Source: Burkholderiales bacterium
GTDB taxonomy: Bacteria; Pseudomonadota; Gammaproteobacteria; Burkholderiales; Burkholderiaceae_E
Assembly (NCBI GenBank): GCA_017307915.1
Contig: JAFKGG010000374.1
Span: 1-47,585, forward strand
DNA length: 47,585 nucleotides
Direction of reading: 5' to 3'
Shown here one piece after another: positions 8,393-16,756 of the stretch. Each line of letters begins with the position of its first letter. Position 1 is the stretch's first letter. Under the pieces are notes generated by a model that was not told where the DNA came from, made no database searches, and worked only from the letters and a program-made list of their open reading frames with translations. The position numbers and the translations under genes are program-made.

Positions 8393-9475
8393 TCAGACAC
8401 CGGCCAGGCCGGATACTCGCGTGGCAGCGGCGGCGTTGCGGTACCACATCTCGATCGGCTCGGCCTTGACGAAACCGTGTCCTCCGAACGCTTGCACGCC
8501 CTCATCGGCAATCGAGATCACCTTTTCTGCGCAGAACAGATGCGCAAGCCGGCACAGCCGCGACCAGTCGCGCGACGTTTCGAGCGCCCAGGCGGCCTGC
8601 CATGCCATCCACCGCATGGCATTGACGTGGGTATGCATGTCGGCGATACGAAAGGCGATAACCTGCTTCCTGGCAAGTGCGGTGCCGTGCACGACGCGAT
8701 CCTTGACGTAGGGAATCGTATGCGCCAGAACCGCGCGGCCCAGCCCCACGTACATCGCCGACATCGCCGCGTCCGACGCGCAGCGCAGCCGGTGGAGATC
8801 GCAGCCTTCGTCGCCGCCGAGCTCCGACCCGGGCGGCACGCGAACCTGGTCGAGATGCAAATCCCCAAGTTCCAGCGCACGCAGACCCAGGGTGCCGTGC
8901 TTGCGTTCCAACCGGACGCCTTGCGCTCTCGCATCGACGATGAAAACTCGCGGCCCACGCTCTGTGAGGGCCGTCACCAGCATCTGCTCGCATCGCTCGC
9001 CGAACGGAACGAGCGTTTTGTGGCCCGCAATGATCCAGCCGTTCCCGTCCCACCAGGCGTGCGTACGCACCGGGTCAGTGGAAACGCCGAATACCGGCTC
9101 CATCATCGCCATCGCAGCGCGCTGGAATTTCGGTCCAGCGAACTTCGGGAGGAGTTCCTCCTTCTGCCGGGCCGTACCGTGATCGTAGACGGCTTGCGCG
9201 AACGCCATCGGCGCCGCCACGGCAAGAGCGATCGAGATGTCTGCCGCGGCAAGCTCCTCGAAGACGATTGCGTTCATCACCGGCGACCGGCTCCCCAGGT
9301 CGTCGAACACCTGCGTCTGCAGGATTCCGGTGGCCCAGAGCGCATCCAGCACTTCGTCGTCGAGACGCGAGTTCATGTCGGCGGCCCGTGCGCGGGGGAG
9401 GATTTCCGCCCTTGCAAAATCCTGGATCGCGGATTGCGCCAACCGCTGGTCTTCCGAAAGTTCGAAATCGATCAT
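8393..9475 (-). CDS. Acyl-CoA dehydrogenase-like protein lacking the EGT base
   Basis: A 360-residue acyl-CoA dehydrogenase homologue: N-terminus MIDFELSEDQRLAQSAIQDF, middle MAMMEPVFGVSTDPVRT (in place of the TEPxAGSD segment), and C-terminal FGGHGFVKAEPIEMWYRNA. The protein ends at SGLAGV where family members usually continue with YEGT, so the catalytic Glu motif is absent. It lies six bases after the CoA-transferase gene and 11 bases before the complete paralogue. Such full/partial pairs are known as alpha2-beta2 enzymes in steroid side-chain catabolism (ChsE1/ChsE2 type). A structural or substrate-binding subunit is the likely role. Confidence 0.82.
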   Translation of the reverse strand: MIDFELSEDQRLAQSAIQDFARAEILPRARAADMNSRLDDEVLDALWATGILQTQVFDDLGSRSPVMNAIVFEELAAADISIALAVAAPMAFAQAVYDHGTARQKEELLPKFAGPKFQRAAMAMMEPVFGVSTDPVRTHAWWDGNGWIIAGHKTLVPFGERCEQMLVTALTERGPRVFIVDARAQGVRLERKHGTLGLRALELGDLHLDQVRVPPGSELGGDEGCDLHRLRCASDAAMSAMYVGLGRAVLAHTIPYVKDRVVHGTALARKQVIAFRIADMHTHVNAMRWMAWQAAWALETSRDWSRLCRLAHLFCAEKVISIADEGVQAFGGHGFVKAEPIEMWYRNAAAATRVSGLAGV

Positions 9476-9481
9476 GATTGC

Positions 9482-10762
9482 CTAGATGGGTGGCTTGGCG
9501 CCGAACGCGCCCGCCGCAGCAAGCGCAGCCAGCTCATCCGCGCTCGCTTCGAAGACTTCGCGCATCACCGCTTTCGTATGCTGGCCGAGGGTAGGTGCCG
9601 CAACGGCATCGGCGACCGGCGTGCCGGACATCCGTGCTGCGGGACGGATGTCGGGAATCCAGTCCAGTTCCGGATGAGGGATGCGGCAGATGCTGCCTCG
9701 GCCCAATACCTCAGGGCCAGCCAGCGCTTCGGGCATGGTCTTGACCTTGCCGCACGGAACGCTGGCGCGCTCGAAGCGCGCATGCCAATACCGCCACGGA
9801 TGCTTCGCGAATTCGTGCTGAAGGAGGTCGGTGAGCGCCTCACGATTCGCTATCCGGCCGGGAAGATCGGAAAAGCGCGGATCTTCGAGCAGTGACGGGG
9901 ATTCAAGGACGTCGATCGCCAGCCGTCTGAAGATCGGATCGGTTCCGCCATTCAGGTAGAAAGAGGCATCGCTGCAGCTGAACACGGAGGAAGGCGAGGT
10001 GTCGGGACTGGCGTTTCCGTTACGCTTCGGTTCGATACCCGTCAGCAGATATTGCATCGGCGCGTAGCCGAGCATCGTGAGGGAAGCATCGAACAGAGCC
10101 ACCTCGCAGTATTGCCCCACACCGCTATCTCGGCGGGCATTGAGCGCCGCGAGAATCGTGGTGCACGCGACAAGACCGGTGCTGATGTCCATGATGGGAG
10201 AGAACGACCGGGTACCCGGCCGGTCGTCATACCCATTGCTTTCGATGTAGCCGCTCTCGGCCTGTGCGACGGCATCGAAGCCGGCTCTGGCGGCGTGGGA
10301 GCCGTCTCGGGCGTAAGCCGGGATCGAACAGTAGATGAGTCGCGGGTTGAGCTCTTTGCATGCATCGTAGTCCAGGCCGTAGTCGTTCATCACGCCGGTC
10401 GAGAAGTTTTCGACGAGCACGTCGGCACGACGCACGAGTTCCTTTGCCAGCCGCAGGCCCGTACTGTTCTTCATATCCAGCACGACGCTGCGCTTGTTGC
10501 GGTTGCAGAACAAGAACGGTGCACCTGAATCCGGTGCGCGCCGATCGACAGGCGGGTATTTCCTGAAACTGTCTCCCGAGCCCGGCTTCTCGATCTTGAT
10601 GACCTCGGCCCCGAAGTCGGCCAGCATCATGGTGGCGTACGGCCCCGCAACGAAATGCGTGAAATCCACGACGCGCACGCCGGCCAGCGCTGTCGGCATG
10701 GCCGGCTCGCGCCGCTTCAATTGCTCCGGCAACTCGGCCGTCTTCTGCGATGAAAAGGACAT
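9482..10762 (-). CDS. Class III CoA-transferase (CaiB/BaiF family)
   Basis: About 426 residues. Family hallmarks include VRVVDFTHFVAGPYATMMLA, FGAEVIKIEKPGSGD, and FCNRNKRSVVLDMK with the conserved segment before the catalytic Asp region (VLVENFSTGVM). It transfers CoA between carboxylic acids in an intramolecular complex, activating a substrate acid with, for example, succinyl-CoA. The start is uncertain: a GTG at 10789, ATGs at 10762 (chosen, with a GGGAAG upstream) and 10699, the last matching usual family N-termini. The gene is tightly linked to the two acyl-CoA dehydrogenase genes, so it may prepare their CoA substrate. Confidence 0.87.
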   Translation of the reverse strand: MSFSSQKTAELPEQLKRREPAMPTALAGVRVVDFTHFVAGPYATMMLADFGAEVIKIEKPGSGDSFRKYPPVDRRAPDSGAPFLFCNRNKRSVVLDMKNSTGLRLAKELVRRADVLVENFSTGVMNDYGLDYDACKELNPRLIYCSIPAYARDGSHAARAGFDAVAQAESGYIESNGYDDRPGTRSFSPIMDISTGLVACTTILAALNARRDSGVGQYCEVALFDASLTMLGYAPMQYLLTGIEPKRNGNASPDTSPSSVFSCSDASFYLNGGTDPIFRRLAIDVLESPSLLEDPRFSDLPGRIANREALTDLLQHEFAKHPWRYWHARFERASVPCGKVKTMPEALAGPEVLGRGSICRIPHPELDWIPDIRPAARMSGTPVADAVAAPTLGQHTKAVMREVFEASADELAALAAAGAFGAKPPI

Positions 10763-10790
10763 GGACTTCCCGGCAAGCGTGGCCTGCACC

Positions 10791-11771
10791 CTACTCGTCG
10801 ATGCTCAATCCCGAAGACGAGACGATAGCGCCCCAACGCTCGCGATCGCTCTTGATGCGTGCCGCAAAATCCTCGGGGGTCGATGCTGCGCTGGCGTATG
10901 AAAGCGCCCGCATGCGCGCCGCAATTTCAGGGTCGGTCATTGCTTCCTGGATGGCATTGCTCAGCTGCCTGATGATCGGCGCTGGCGTCTGCTGAGGGGC
11001 GAGATAGCCGAACCAGCCGGCACCCTGCATTTCCGGATAGCCGAGTTCAGCGAAGGTCGGTACGCCAGGCAGGGCCGGCGATCTCCGCTGGCCGGTAGTC
11101 GCCATCACCTTGATGCCTCTCGAACGAAGCTGCGCATCGATCGTATCCATTCCCGCCGGCACCTGCGCACCCATCAGATCATTCTGCAAAGGCGCAGAGC
11201 CCTTGTAGGCCAGATGCTCGATGTTCGCCTTCAGCGATCGCGCGAGCTGCAGCGTGAGAAGGTGGCCCAGGCCACCGCTGGAAGGCGATCCCACGATGGC
11301 ATTGCGAGGAGACATCGCGACCCACTTCTGGTACTCGGCCAGATCCTTGACCGGCACACCGGGCGCGACAGCCAGTGCGAGTTCAAATTCGAAACCATTC
11401 GAAATCGGTGCAAAGTCTGTCACCGGGTTATAGGGAACTTCCTTCCAGACCAGCGGGCCCGTGATCAGGGTGACAGTGCCACCCAGCAGAATGGTCCGGC
11501 CATCGGGGGCGGCGCGCTTGACGTACGCCGTACCGATGCGCCCGCCGGCGCCGGGACGGTTGTCGATGACGACGTTGACACCGAGGCTCTTGTTGAGCCT
11601 CTGGCCCACCAGTCGAGTAATGATGTCGGTAATGCCGCCGGCAGGAAACGGCACTACGATCGTGAGCCGGTCGTCGTGGCCAAGCTGGGCAGCTGCCCGA
11701 CCGCTAGCCGACAGCGCGGCTGCGAGGCCGATCGAGTTGCGGAGTATTTTGCGCCTGTCACGGCTGAACAT
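10791..11771 (-). CDS. Bug/TctC-family periplasmic receptor
   Basis: A 326-residue receptor with a basic N-terminus (FSRDRRKILRNSIG, Tat-like) and signal ending near AAAQ. Mature hallmarks are LTIVVPFPAGGITDIITRL, VVIDNRPGAGGRIG and MQGAGWFGYLAP near the end. It overlaps the NMO-like gene by 14 bases, and a GGAG box lies seven bases before its ATG. Being inside the CoA-transferase/acyl-CoA dehydrogenase operon, it probably captures the acid that this operon degrades. No TctAB partner is visible. Confidence 0.88.
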   Translation of the reverse strand: MFSRDRRKILRNSIGLAAALSASGRAAAQLGHDDRLTIVVPFPAGGITDIITRLVGQRLNKSLGVNVVIDNRPGAGGRIGTAYVKRAAPDGRTILLGGTVTLITGPLVWKEVPYNPVTDFAPISNGFEFELALAVAPGVPVKDLAEYQKWVAMSPRNAIVGSPSSGGLGHLLTLQLARSLKANIEHLAYKGSAPLQNDLMGAQVPAGMDTIDAQLRSRGIKVMATTGQRRSPALPGVPTFAELGYPEMQGAGWFGYLAPQQTPAPIIRQLSNAIQEAMTDPEIAARMRALSYASAASTPEDFAARIKSDRERWGAIVSSSGLSIDE

Positions 11772-12747
11772 GCTGTGTCTCCTCTCTACGAAATTGGGTC
11801 ATGCGTGCAGTTGCTTCGCGATATTCCAGATCCAGCCGCGCCACTACGTCGGCGACCGTCTCGATCGCCCGGACACGACCGATGCCCTGTCCCGCGCTCC
11901 AGATGTCCTTCCATCGGCGTTTGGACAATGGTTGGTTGGTGTCGTAGTTGCGCGCCGGCGGCGGCGGAAGATTGTCGGGATCCAGGCCGGCGGCCAGCAG
12001 CGATGGTTTGAGCCAACTGGCGTGTGTACCGGTCACCGATGCGCTGACGACCAGGTCATCGATCGTGCTGTCCACCACCATCTGCTTATAGGCTTGCGCG
12101 GCCAGGCTCTCTCTCGTCGCGATGAAGCTGGTTCCGACATATGCAAGGTCGGCACCACAAGCGATGGCACCGGCGACGCCCCAGCCCGTGCCGATCCCTC
12201 CGCCGACGCTGATGTAGCCGTCGAAGAATTTCCGCAACTCACTGACGAACGCGAACGGTGAAAGGAAGCCGGTATGGCCGCCGGCACCCGCACATAGACA
12301 CGCCAGGCCATCGACGCCGGCGTCGACGGCCTTCCTGGCCAAGCGGATATCGGGCACGTCGGCGAAGACGATGCCGCCGTATCCGTGGACGATTTCGATG
12401 GTGGATCGCGGACTTCCCAAGGCAGTGACCACCATCGGCGGCCGATACTTCGCAATCAGGTCGAGCTCTTCATCGAGACGCGTGTTCGACCGGTGGGTCA
12501 TGACGTTTGCGCACCACGGCCCCACCGTGCCCGGCACTTGCCTGGCCTTCAGCTGCGCGACACCGTCGGCAATCGTTGCCATCCACGCTTCCAGCACTTC
12601 GATCGGCCTCGCATTGGCAGTGGGCAGCGCACCGATGATCCCTGCTCCACAGGCTGCCAATACCAGCTCGGGACCGGAGATCAGAAAGAGCGGCGCTGCG
12701 CAGACGGGCAGACGCAAATCAAAAGGGCACGCACCGCTTGAAGTCAT
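11758..12747 (-). CDS. Nitronate monooxygenase-like FMN protein
   Basis: A 329-residue TIM-barrel flavoprotein of the nitronate monooxygenase/2-nitropropane dioxygenase family. The N-terminal LPVCAAPLFLISGPEL and central CAGAGGHTGFLSPFAF segments fit; the GGHTG His is the conserved class I position. SVGGGIGTGWGVAGAIACGAD is the FMN phosphate-binding region. Its ATG overlaps the stop of the upstream CoA-transferase gene (ATGA). Many such proteins are annotated by homology only and some act as enoyl reductases, so oxidation of a nitronate is only one option. Co-expression with CoA-transferases and acyl-CoA dehydrogenases suggests a redox step on a CoA or acid intermediate. Confidence 0.82.
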   Translation of the reverse strand: MTSSGACPFDLRLPVCAAPLFLISGPELVLAACGAGIIGALPTANARPIEVLEAWMATIADGVAQLKARQVPGTVGPWCANVMTHRSNTRLDEELDLIAKYRPPMVVTALGSPRSTIEIVHGYGGIVFADVPDIRLARKAVDAGVDGLACLCAGAGGHTGFLSPFAFVSELRKFFDGYISVGGGIGTGWGVAGAIACGADLAYVGTSFIATRESLAAQAYKQMVVDSTIDDLVVSASVTGTHASWLKPSLLAAGLDPDNLPPPPARNYDTNQPLSKRRWKDIWSAGQGIGRVRAIETVADVVARLDLEYREATARMTQFRREETQHVQP

Positions 12748-13955
12748 TGCTGATCCTGCGCAGATTGCGGATGGGTCACACGTTCTCTGACCAGGGTTTC
12801 CTGCTCCAAGCGCGAGTATCCGAGCTCGTCAAGAATCTCCCAGCTATGTTCGCCGAGCCGAGGCGCTCGCCGCGTTGGCGCCGCAGCGGACCGCGAAAAA
12901 TCGATCGGCGGATTGATCTGCCTCAGGAGCCCCAGTTCGGCATCGCGCTGTTCAGAGAAGATGCTGCAATGGATCGCCTGGCTGTCGCGCTGGAACTCAT
13001 CCACGGTGTTCACCGGCGCCAGAGGAACGCCCGCCGCACGAGCCGCGCTCACCCAATCGGCGGTGTTCATCGTCATCGCGCTTGCCGCGAGTTCTTGCCA
13101 GAACTCGGGCAAGTGCATCAGCCTTTGCCGCATCGAATTGAACCTGGGCTCGTTCAACATGTCTTCCCGGCCGAACAGGCGCACGCAGGCCCTGAACTGA
13201 TCATCGGTTTGAACGTGGCCGATCACATACCCGTCCTGCGTCCTGAGAGGGTGGTAAATCTTCCTCGGCGGGATGGCCGGAAGCTCTGCATCCAGGAAGG
13301 TGTCGTTGTTGAACAGGCCCGGCAGCGCGAAGGCCGCATAGGCACTCAGCAACGAGACCGACACTTTCTGGCCTTCGCCGGTATGCGCCCTGTGAAGCAG
13401 CGCCGCGAGAATTCCCTGGAAGGCCGTCATCGCCGTCACTCTGTCGACGACGGTGATTCGGATGGGTTCGGGGCTGCCATGCTCCCCCTGCTGCCACATC
13501 GCTCCGACCAGGCCTTGAATGAGATGGTCGTAAGCGGGCAGTCCCGCATAGGGCCCGCTCGGACCGAAGCCGGTGATGGACGCATAGACGAGTGACGGGT
13601 TCTCTGCGGCAACCGTTTCATAACTGAGCCCCAGACGCTCCATCACACCGGGCCGGAAGTTCTCGATGACGACGTCAGCTCCCTGTATGAGTCTTGCGGC
13701 GGCAAGCGCGCCGGCAGGCCGTTGCAGATCGAGGCAGATGCTTCGCTTGCCACGGTTGTTGTGGAGGAACATCGCCCCCAGGCCGCACCACTCTGGCAAG
13801 GTCGCGCGCAGCGGGTCTCCCGTCAATGACTCGACTTTGATGACGTCGGCTCCCATGTCGGCCAGCAACTGCCCACAGTAGGGCCCCGCGAGCACCGACG
13901 CGAACTCGACGACGCGTACGCCTGAGCATGCGCTTCGAGAGACAGTTACCGCCAC
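12744..13955 (-). CDS. Class III CoA-transferase (CaiB/BaiF family), operon leader
   Basis: A 403-residue CoA-transferase with GVRVVEFASVLAGPYCGQL at the N-terminus, GADVIKVESLTGDP, FLHNNRGKRSICLDLQ, and VVIENFRPGVMERLGL; the catalytic Asp region follows. The start is a GTG at 13955 with an AAGGAGGAG box. It heads a six-gene minus-strand operon running to 7251. A second CoA-transferase is encoded three genes later; the two are clearly different in sequence, so they may activate different acids or use different donors. The promoter region upstream carries a candidate TetR operator. Confidence 0.87.
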   Translation of the reverse strand: MAVTVSRSACSGVRVVEFASVLAGPYCGQLLADMGADVIKVESLTGDPLRATLPEWCGLGAMFLHNNRGKRSICLDLQRPAGALAAARLIQGADVVIENFRPGVMERLGLSYETVAAENPSLVYASITGFGPSGPYAGLPAYDHLIQGLVGAMWQQGEHGSPEPIRITVVDRVTAMTAFQGILAALLHRAHTGEGQKVSVSLLSAYAAFALPGLFNNDTFLDAELPAIPPRKIYHPLRTQDGYVIGHVQTDDQFRACVRLFGREDMLNEPRFNSMRQRLMHLPEFWQELAASAMTMNTADWVSAARAAGVPLAPVNTVDEFQRDSQAIHCSIFSEQRDAELGLLRQINPPIDFSRSAAAPTRRAPRLGEHSWEILDELGYSRLEQETLVRERVTHPQSAQDQQ

Positions 13956-13995
13956 GCGTTTCTCCTCCTTGCTTGTCGTGCCGTCGGCACATGTA

Positions 13996-14040
13996 TCATT
14001 TTTGACAGTATAGTCTAATAATCATCGATTAAGTCAATAT
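13996..14040 (-). promoter_or_regulatory. Candidate promoter and TetR-type operator for the CoA-transferase operon
   Basis: The 317-base divergent spacer 13956-14272 has no convincing gene. On the minus strand it holds TTGACT (14037-14032), a 19-base spacer and TATACT (14012-14007). The -10 overlaps a GAC-N6-GTC core at 14004-14015 flanked by the A-tract GTCAAAAAT. The same core plus A-tract occurs at 14109, 25078 and 25974. Repressor binding here would block the promoter. The sequence match is observed, the regulation is inferred. Confidence 0.5.
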
Positions 14041-14106
14041 GATTGCACGCCCCTTCCAGCGACGAGGCGATCGCTCTACTTCTGCAGGCGGCTGGCGAAT
14101 CGATTG

Positions 14107-14132
14107 CAGACTATTACGTCAAAAATATGTCA
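14107..14132 (+). promoter_or_regulatory. TetR-type operator upstream of SDR-Rieske operon 1
   Basis: GAC-TATTAC-GTC at 14109-14120 is followed by AAAAAT and a second GTC. The 18-base stretch from 14115 differs at one position only from the one at 25980 in front of the hydrolase gene. A weak -10 (TATGCT at 14151) lies downstream. It precedes the GTG start of the SDR gene by about 140 bases. Confidence 0.55.
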
Positions 14133-14272
14133 CACCAGACAAAAATGGCATATGCTACGTGCGGACTGGAACCGGTCGAATCCTCGCCAGCGTGTCGTAG
14201 ACATCAACCCTGCATCGATGAAGCACCCGCCTCCTGAACGCCCATCATCCGATCCCCGCGGAGGCAAACAGC

Positions 14273-15073
14273 GTGAACCAGGCCAACCATTCCCGGCGTG
14301 ACTTCGAGAAGAAATTCGCCTTCGTGACTGGCGCGGGCTCCGGCATCGGACGCTCGATTGCGATCGAATTCGCCGAACGCGGCGGCGTGCCCCTGGTCAC
14401 CGATCGAGACGCTTCACTGGTCGACGAAGTTGTCGACACGATCCGGTCGCGCGGCGGGCAGGCATCCGGGATGAGGCTCGACGTGCGCGATGCGCAGTGC
14501 TTGCGCGACGCGATCGAGGCGTGTGCGGAGCTAGGCGGGATTGACATCGTCTTCAACGTAGCGGGCACGAACATCCCGAGGAACGTCGAAACGATGGACG
14601 AAGAGGAGTGGCAAACCGTCATGGAGACCAACCTCACCTCGATCTTTCGCAGCTGTAAGCACGCCATCCCACATATGCGCCGGCGCGGTGGCGGCGCCAT
14701 CGTCAACGTGGCATCGATCGCAGGTGTGATGGCGGAAAACCGCTGCGGCGCCTATAGCGCATCCAAGGGAGCCGTCGTGCTGCTCACGAAGAACATGGCG
14801 ATGGACTTCGCGCGCGACAACATCCGGGTCAACGCAGTGGCACCCGGCTCAACGCGCACTCCCCGCACCGAGCAGTACTGGCAGCGCTCGCCAACCGGAA
14901 AGAGCGAGGCCGCAGAGCTGTGCCCGATGAAACGCTCGGCAGAGCCAACAGAAATTGCCCGCCCTGCCCTCTTCCTCGCATCCGAGGACGCCTCGTACAT
15001 CACGGGGGCAATCCTGGTCGTCGACGGCGGCCTGACCGCGGGCTTCCGCATTCCAACTTTCGACCGGATGTGA
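14273..15073 (+). CDS. SDR-family dehydrogenase
   Basis: A 266-residue classical SDR. FVTGAGSGIG (TGxxxGxG) is at 17-26, NVAG is the conserved structural motif, and the Ser, Tyr and Lys triad sits in NVASIAGV and YSASK. The start is a GTG at 14273 with a GGAGG box eight bases upstream. Oxidation of a hydroxyl to a ketone with NAD(P) is expected. Being the first gene of an operon with a Rieske oxygenase alpha and beta pair, it is a good candidate cis-dihydrodiol dehydrogenase, as BenD-like SDRs do after benzoate dioxygenase. This pair is the only one of the four Rieske pairs without a PdxA-like neighbour, which supports that role. The substrate is unknown. Confidence 0.85.
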   Translation: MNQANHSRRDFEKKFAFVTGAGSGIGRSIAIEFAERGGVPLVTDRDASLVDEVVDTIRSRGGQASGMRLDVRDAQCLRDAIEACAELGGIDIVFNVAGTNIPRNVETMDEEEWQTVMETNLTSIFRSCKHAIPHMRRRGGGAIVNVASIAGVMAENRCGAYSASKGAVVLLTKNMAMDFARDNIRVNAVAPGSTRTPRTEQYWQRSPTGKSEAAELCPMKRSAEPTEIARPALFLASEDASYITGAILVVDGGLTAGFRIPTFDRM

Positions 15074-15096
15074 CGCCTTTCGATGGAACCGATGCA

Positions 15097-16254
15097 ATGA
15101 GAGTCGCCTGGCCGCGCGAACTGAACCGGGTTCCGAAAGAGGTCTTCTTCCGCGAGGACGTCTTCGAGCGCGAGATGGAGCGGATCTACAAGGGGCCGCA
15201 ATGGCATCCCGTCGCGCATGAATGCGAGCTCCCCAATCGCGGCGACTACAAGACGATGCATGTCGGGCCCGTGCCGGTACTGATCGTGCGCGGCGACGAC
15301 GGCACTGTGCGCACGTTCGAGAACTCGTGTCCGCATCGCGGCACACAGCTTAGGACAGACAGCCGCGGAACGGGCCGCACCATCGAGTGCCCCTACCACC
15401 GCTGGGCATTCAACACGCGCGGACAGTTGATGGGAGCCCCCGGCGTGCAGGAGTTCCCCGCCGGGTTCCGCAAGGAGGACAACGGCCTGAAGGCCTGCCG
15501 CACCGAGACGATGCACGGCGTGGTCTTCACCACGCTGAGCCAGGATACGCTCGATCTCAAGACCTACCTGGGCGACACGCCGGACTACATTGCGCGCGCA
15601 CTCGGCGGCGACGGGCGCTTGAAGTTGATGGGCTACCAGAAGGTCAGCTTCGCAACGAACTGGAAGGAATACAGCGATAACGAGGGCTACCACGCCCCCC
15701 TGCTCCATGGCGCCTTCAGACTGCTGCAGTGGCAGGGCGGCAAGGGCGTCCAGTTCATCACGCAAGATGCACACAAGGTGACGGCGGCCGAACTCGGGCA
15801 CGCGCCCGACAACGGTTTTCTCAACGACCCGAGCCTGATTCAATTGTTCGACAGGTCAAGGACGCCGGAATCGATCGTGGTCGCACTCTTCCCCGTAAGC
15901 CTGATCCTGAAACACCTGGATGTGATGACGATCCGCTATGCGATCCCCCGCTCGGTAGACAGCACGGAAGTTCACTACGCGTACTACTCGCACGTCGATG
16001 ACAGCCCGGAACTCGCGCTACACCGGCTGCGCCAGGCCTCGAACCTGCTTGGCCCGAGCGGCTTGATCTCGCTCGAGGACGGCGCCGTCTTCAACCGCCT
16101 GCACGTAGGCGCAACCAGCGGCGGCACCGCCAATTTCCAGAAAGGCGTCGGTGATCTCAAGGCGCTGCGCACGACGCTGGCTCAGAACGACGAAGCCGGA
16201 AACCTGGTGCGCTGGGAGCACTACCGCAAGCTGATGGGGTTCGATCGTGAGTGA
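15097..16254 (+). CDS. Rieske ring-hydroxylating oxygenase, alpha subunit (pair 1)
   Basis: A 385-residue terminal oxygenase. Rieske [2Fe-2S] ligands are Cys78, His80, Cys98 and His101 (CPH and CPYH). The mononuclear iron site has His199 and His204 (YHAPLLH). The usual bridging Asp in the NWKxxxENxxDxYH motif is altered: here the segment reads NWKEYSDNEGYH, with Glu196 in its place and two residues fewer. Closest in feel to NagG/AndAc-type ortho-substituted benzoate oxygenases (LGPSGLISLEDGAV). The start at 15097 is chosen, but a GTG at 15070 overlapping the SDR stop as GTGA is an alternative. It needs an external ferredoxin/reductase, none of which is encoded here. Confidence 0.87.
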   Translation: MRVAWPRELNRVPKEVFFREDVFEREMERIYKGPQWHPVAHECELPNRGDYKTMHVGPVPVLIVRGDDGTVRTFENSCPHRGTQLRTDSRGTGRTIECPYHRWAFNTRGQLMGAPGVQEFPAGFRKEDNGLKACRTETMHGVVFTTLSQDTLDLKTYLGDTPDYIARALGGDGRLKLMGYQKVSFATNWKEYSDNEGYHAPLLHGAFRLLQWQGGKGVQFITQDAHKVTAAELGHAPDNGFLNDPSLIQLFDRSRTPESIVVALFPVSLILKHLDVMTIRYAIPRSVDSTEVHYAYYSHVDDSPELALHRLRQASNLLGPSGLISLEDGAVFNRLHVGATSGGTANFQKGVGDLKALRTTLAQNDEAGNLVRWEHYRKLMGFDRE

Positions 16255-16729
16255 ACAGGAACTGATCGTGCGGATCGATGCGCTGCAGCTACGCTACATC
16301 GACGCACTGGACAGCAAGAACATGGACGCGTGGGTGCAGTGCTTCGATGCGGCAGGGGCATCCTACGTCTGCATCGCGCTGGAAAACGTCCAGGCGGAGC
16401 TGCCTCTCGCGATCATGATGGACGACCGCATCGAGCGCATTCGCGACCGCGCCAAATTCGTGACCGAGGTCTGGGCCGGCACGTTCGAGGACTACAGCAC
16501 GAGGCACTTCGTGCAGCGTCTCACGGTCCAACCGAACGGTAACGGGCTCGTGAATGCCCGCAGCAACTTCATGGTCGCCTACACGACGGCCCAAGGCAGG
16601 TCGGAGCTACTCGCCACAGGACGGTATCTGGACGAGATCGCCGTCGGCAACGCCGGTACCGTCATCCGTTCACGCCGTGCGGTCCTGGACACGGTGACGA
16701 CGCCGCGCTACCTGGTCTATCCCATCTGA
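16247..16729 (+). CDS. Rieske ring-hydroxylating oxygenase, beta subunit (pair 1)
   Basis: A 160-residue protein of the cystatin-like beta-subunit fold (SnoaL/NTF2-type), with IDALQLRYIDALDSKNMDAW near the N-terminus and the typical long beta-hairpin C-terminal half. The start is a GTG at 16247 overlapping the end of the alpha gene by eight bases, so the two are translationally coupled. Beta subunits are structural, forming alpha3beta3 hexamers, and do not bind the metal. The following Bug gene is 27 bases away and probably in the same transcript. Confidence 0.82.
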   Translation: MSEQELIVRIDALQLRYIDALDSKNMDAWVQCFDAAGASYVCIALENVQAELPLAIMMDDRIERIRDRAKFVTEVWAGTFEDYSTRHFVQRLTVQPNGNGLVNARSNFMVAYTTAQGRSELLATGRYLDEIAVGNAGTVIRSRRAVLDTVTTPRYLVYPI

Positions 16730-16756
16730 CCGCAAACAATACGCAGGAGGCGATCC

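Noticed and set aside
14043-14237. Small open frame in the divergent spacer before the SDR gene
   Set aside because: No ribosome site or family resemblance, and the region carries operator-like sequence.
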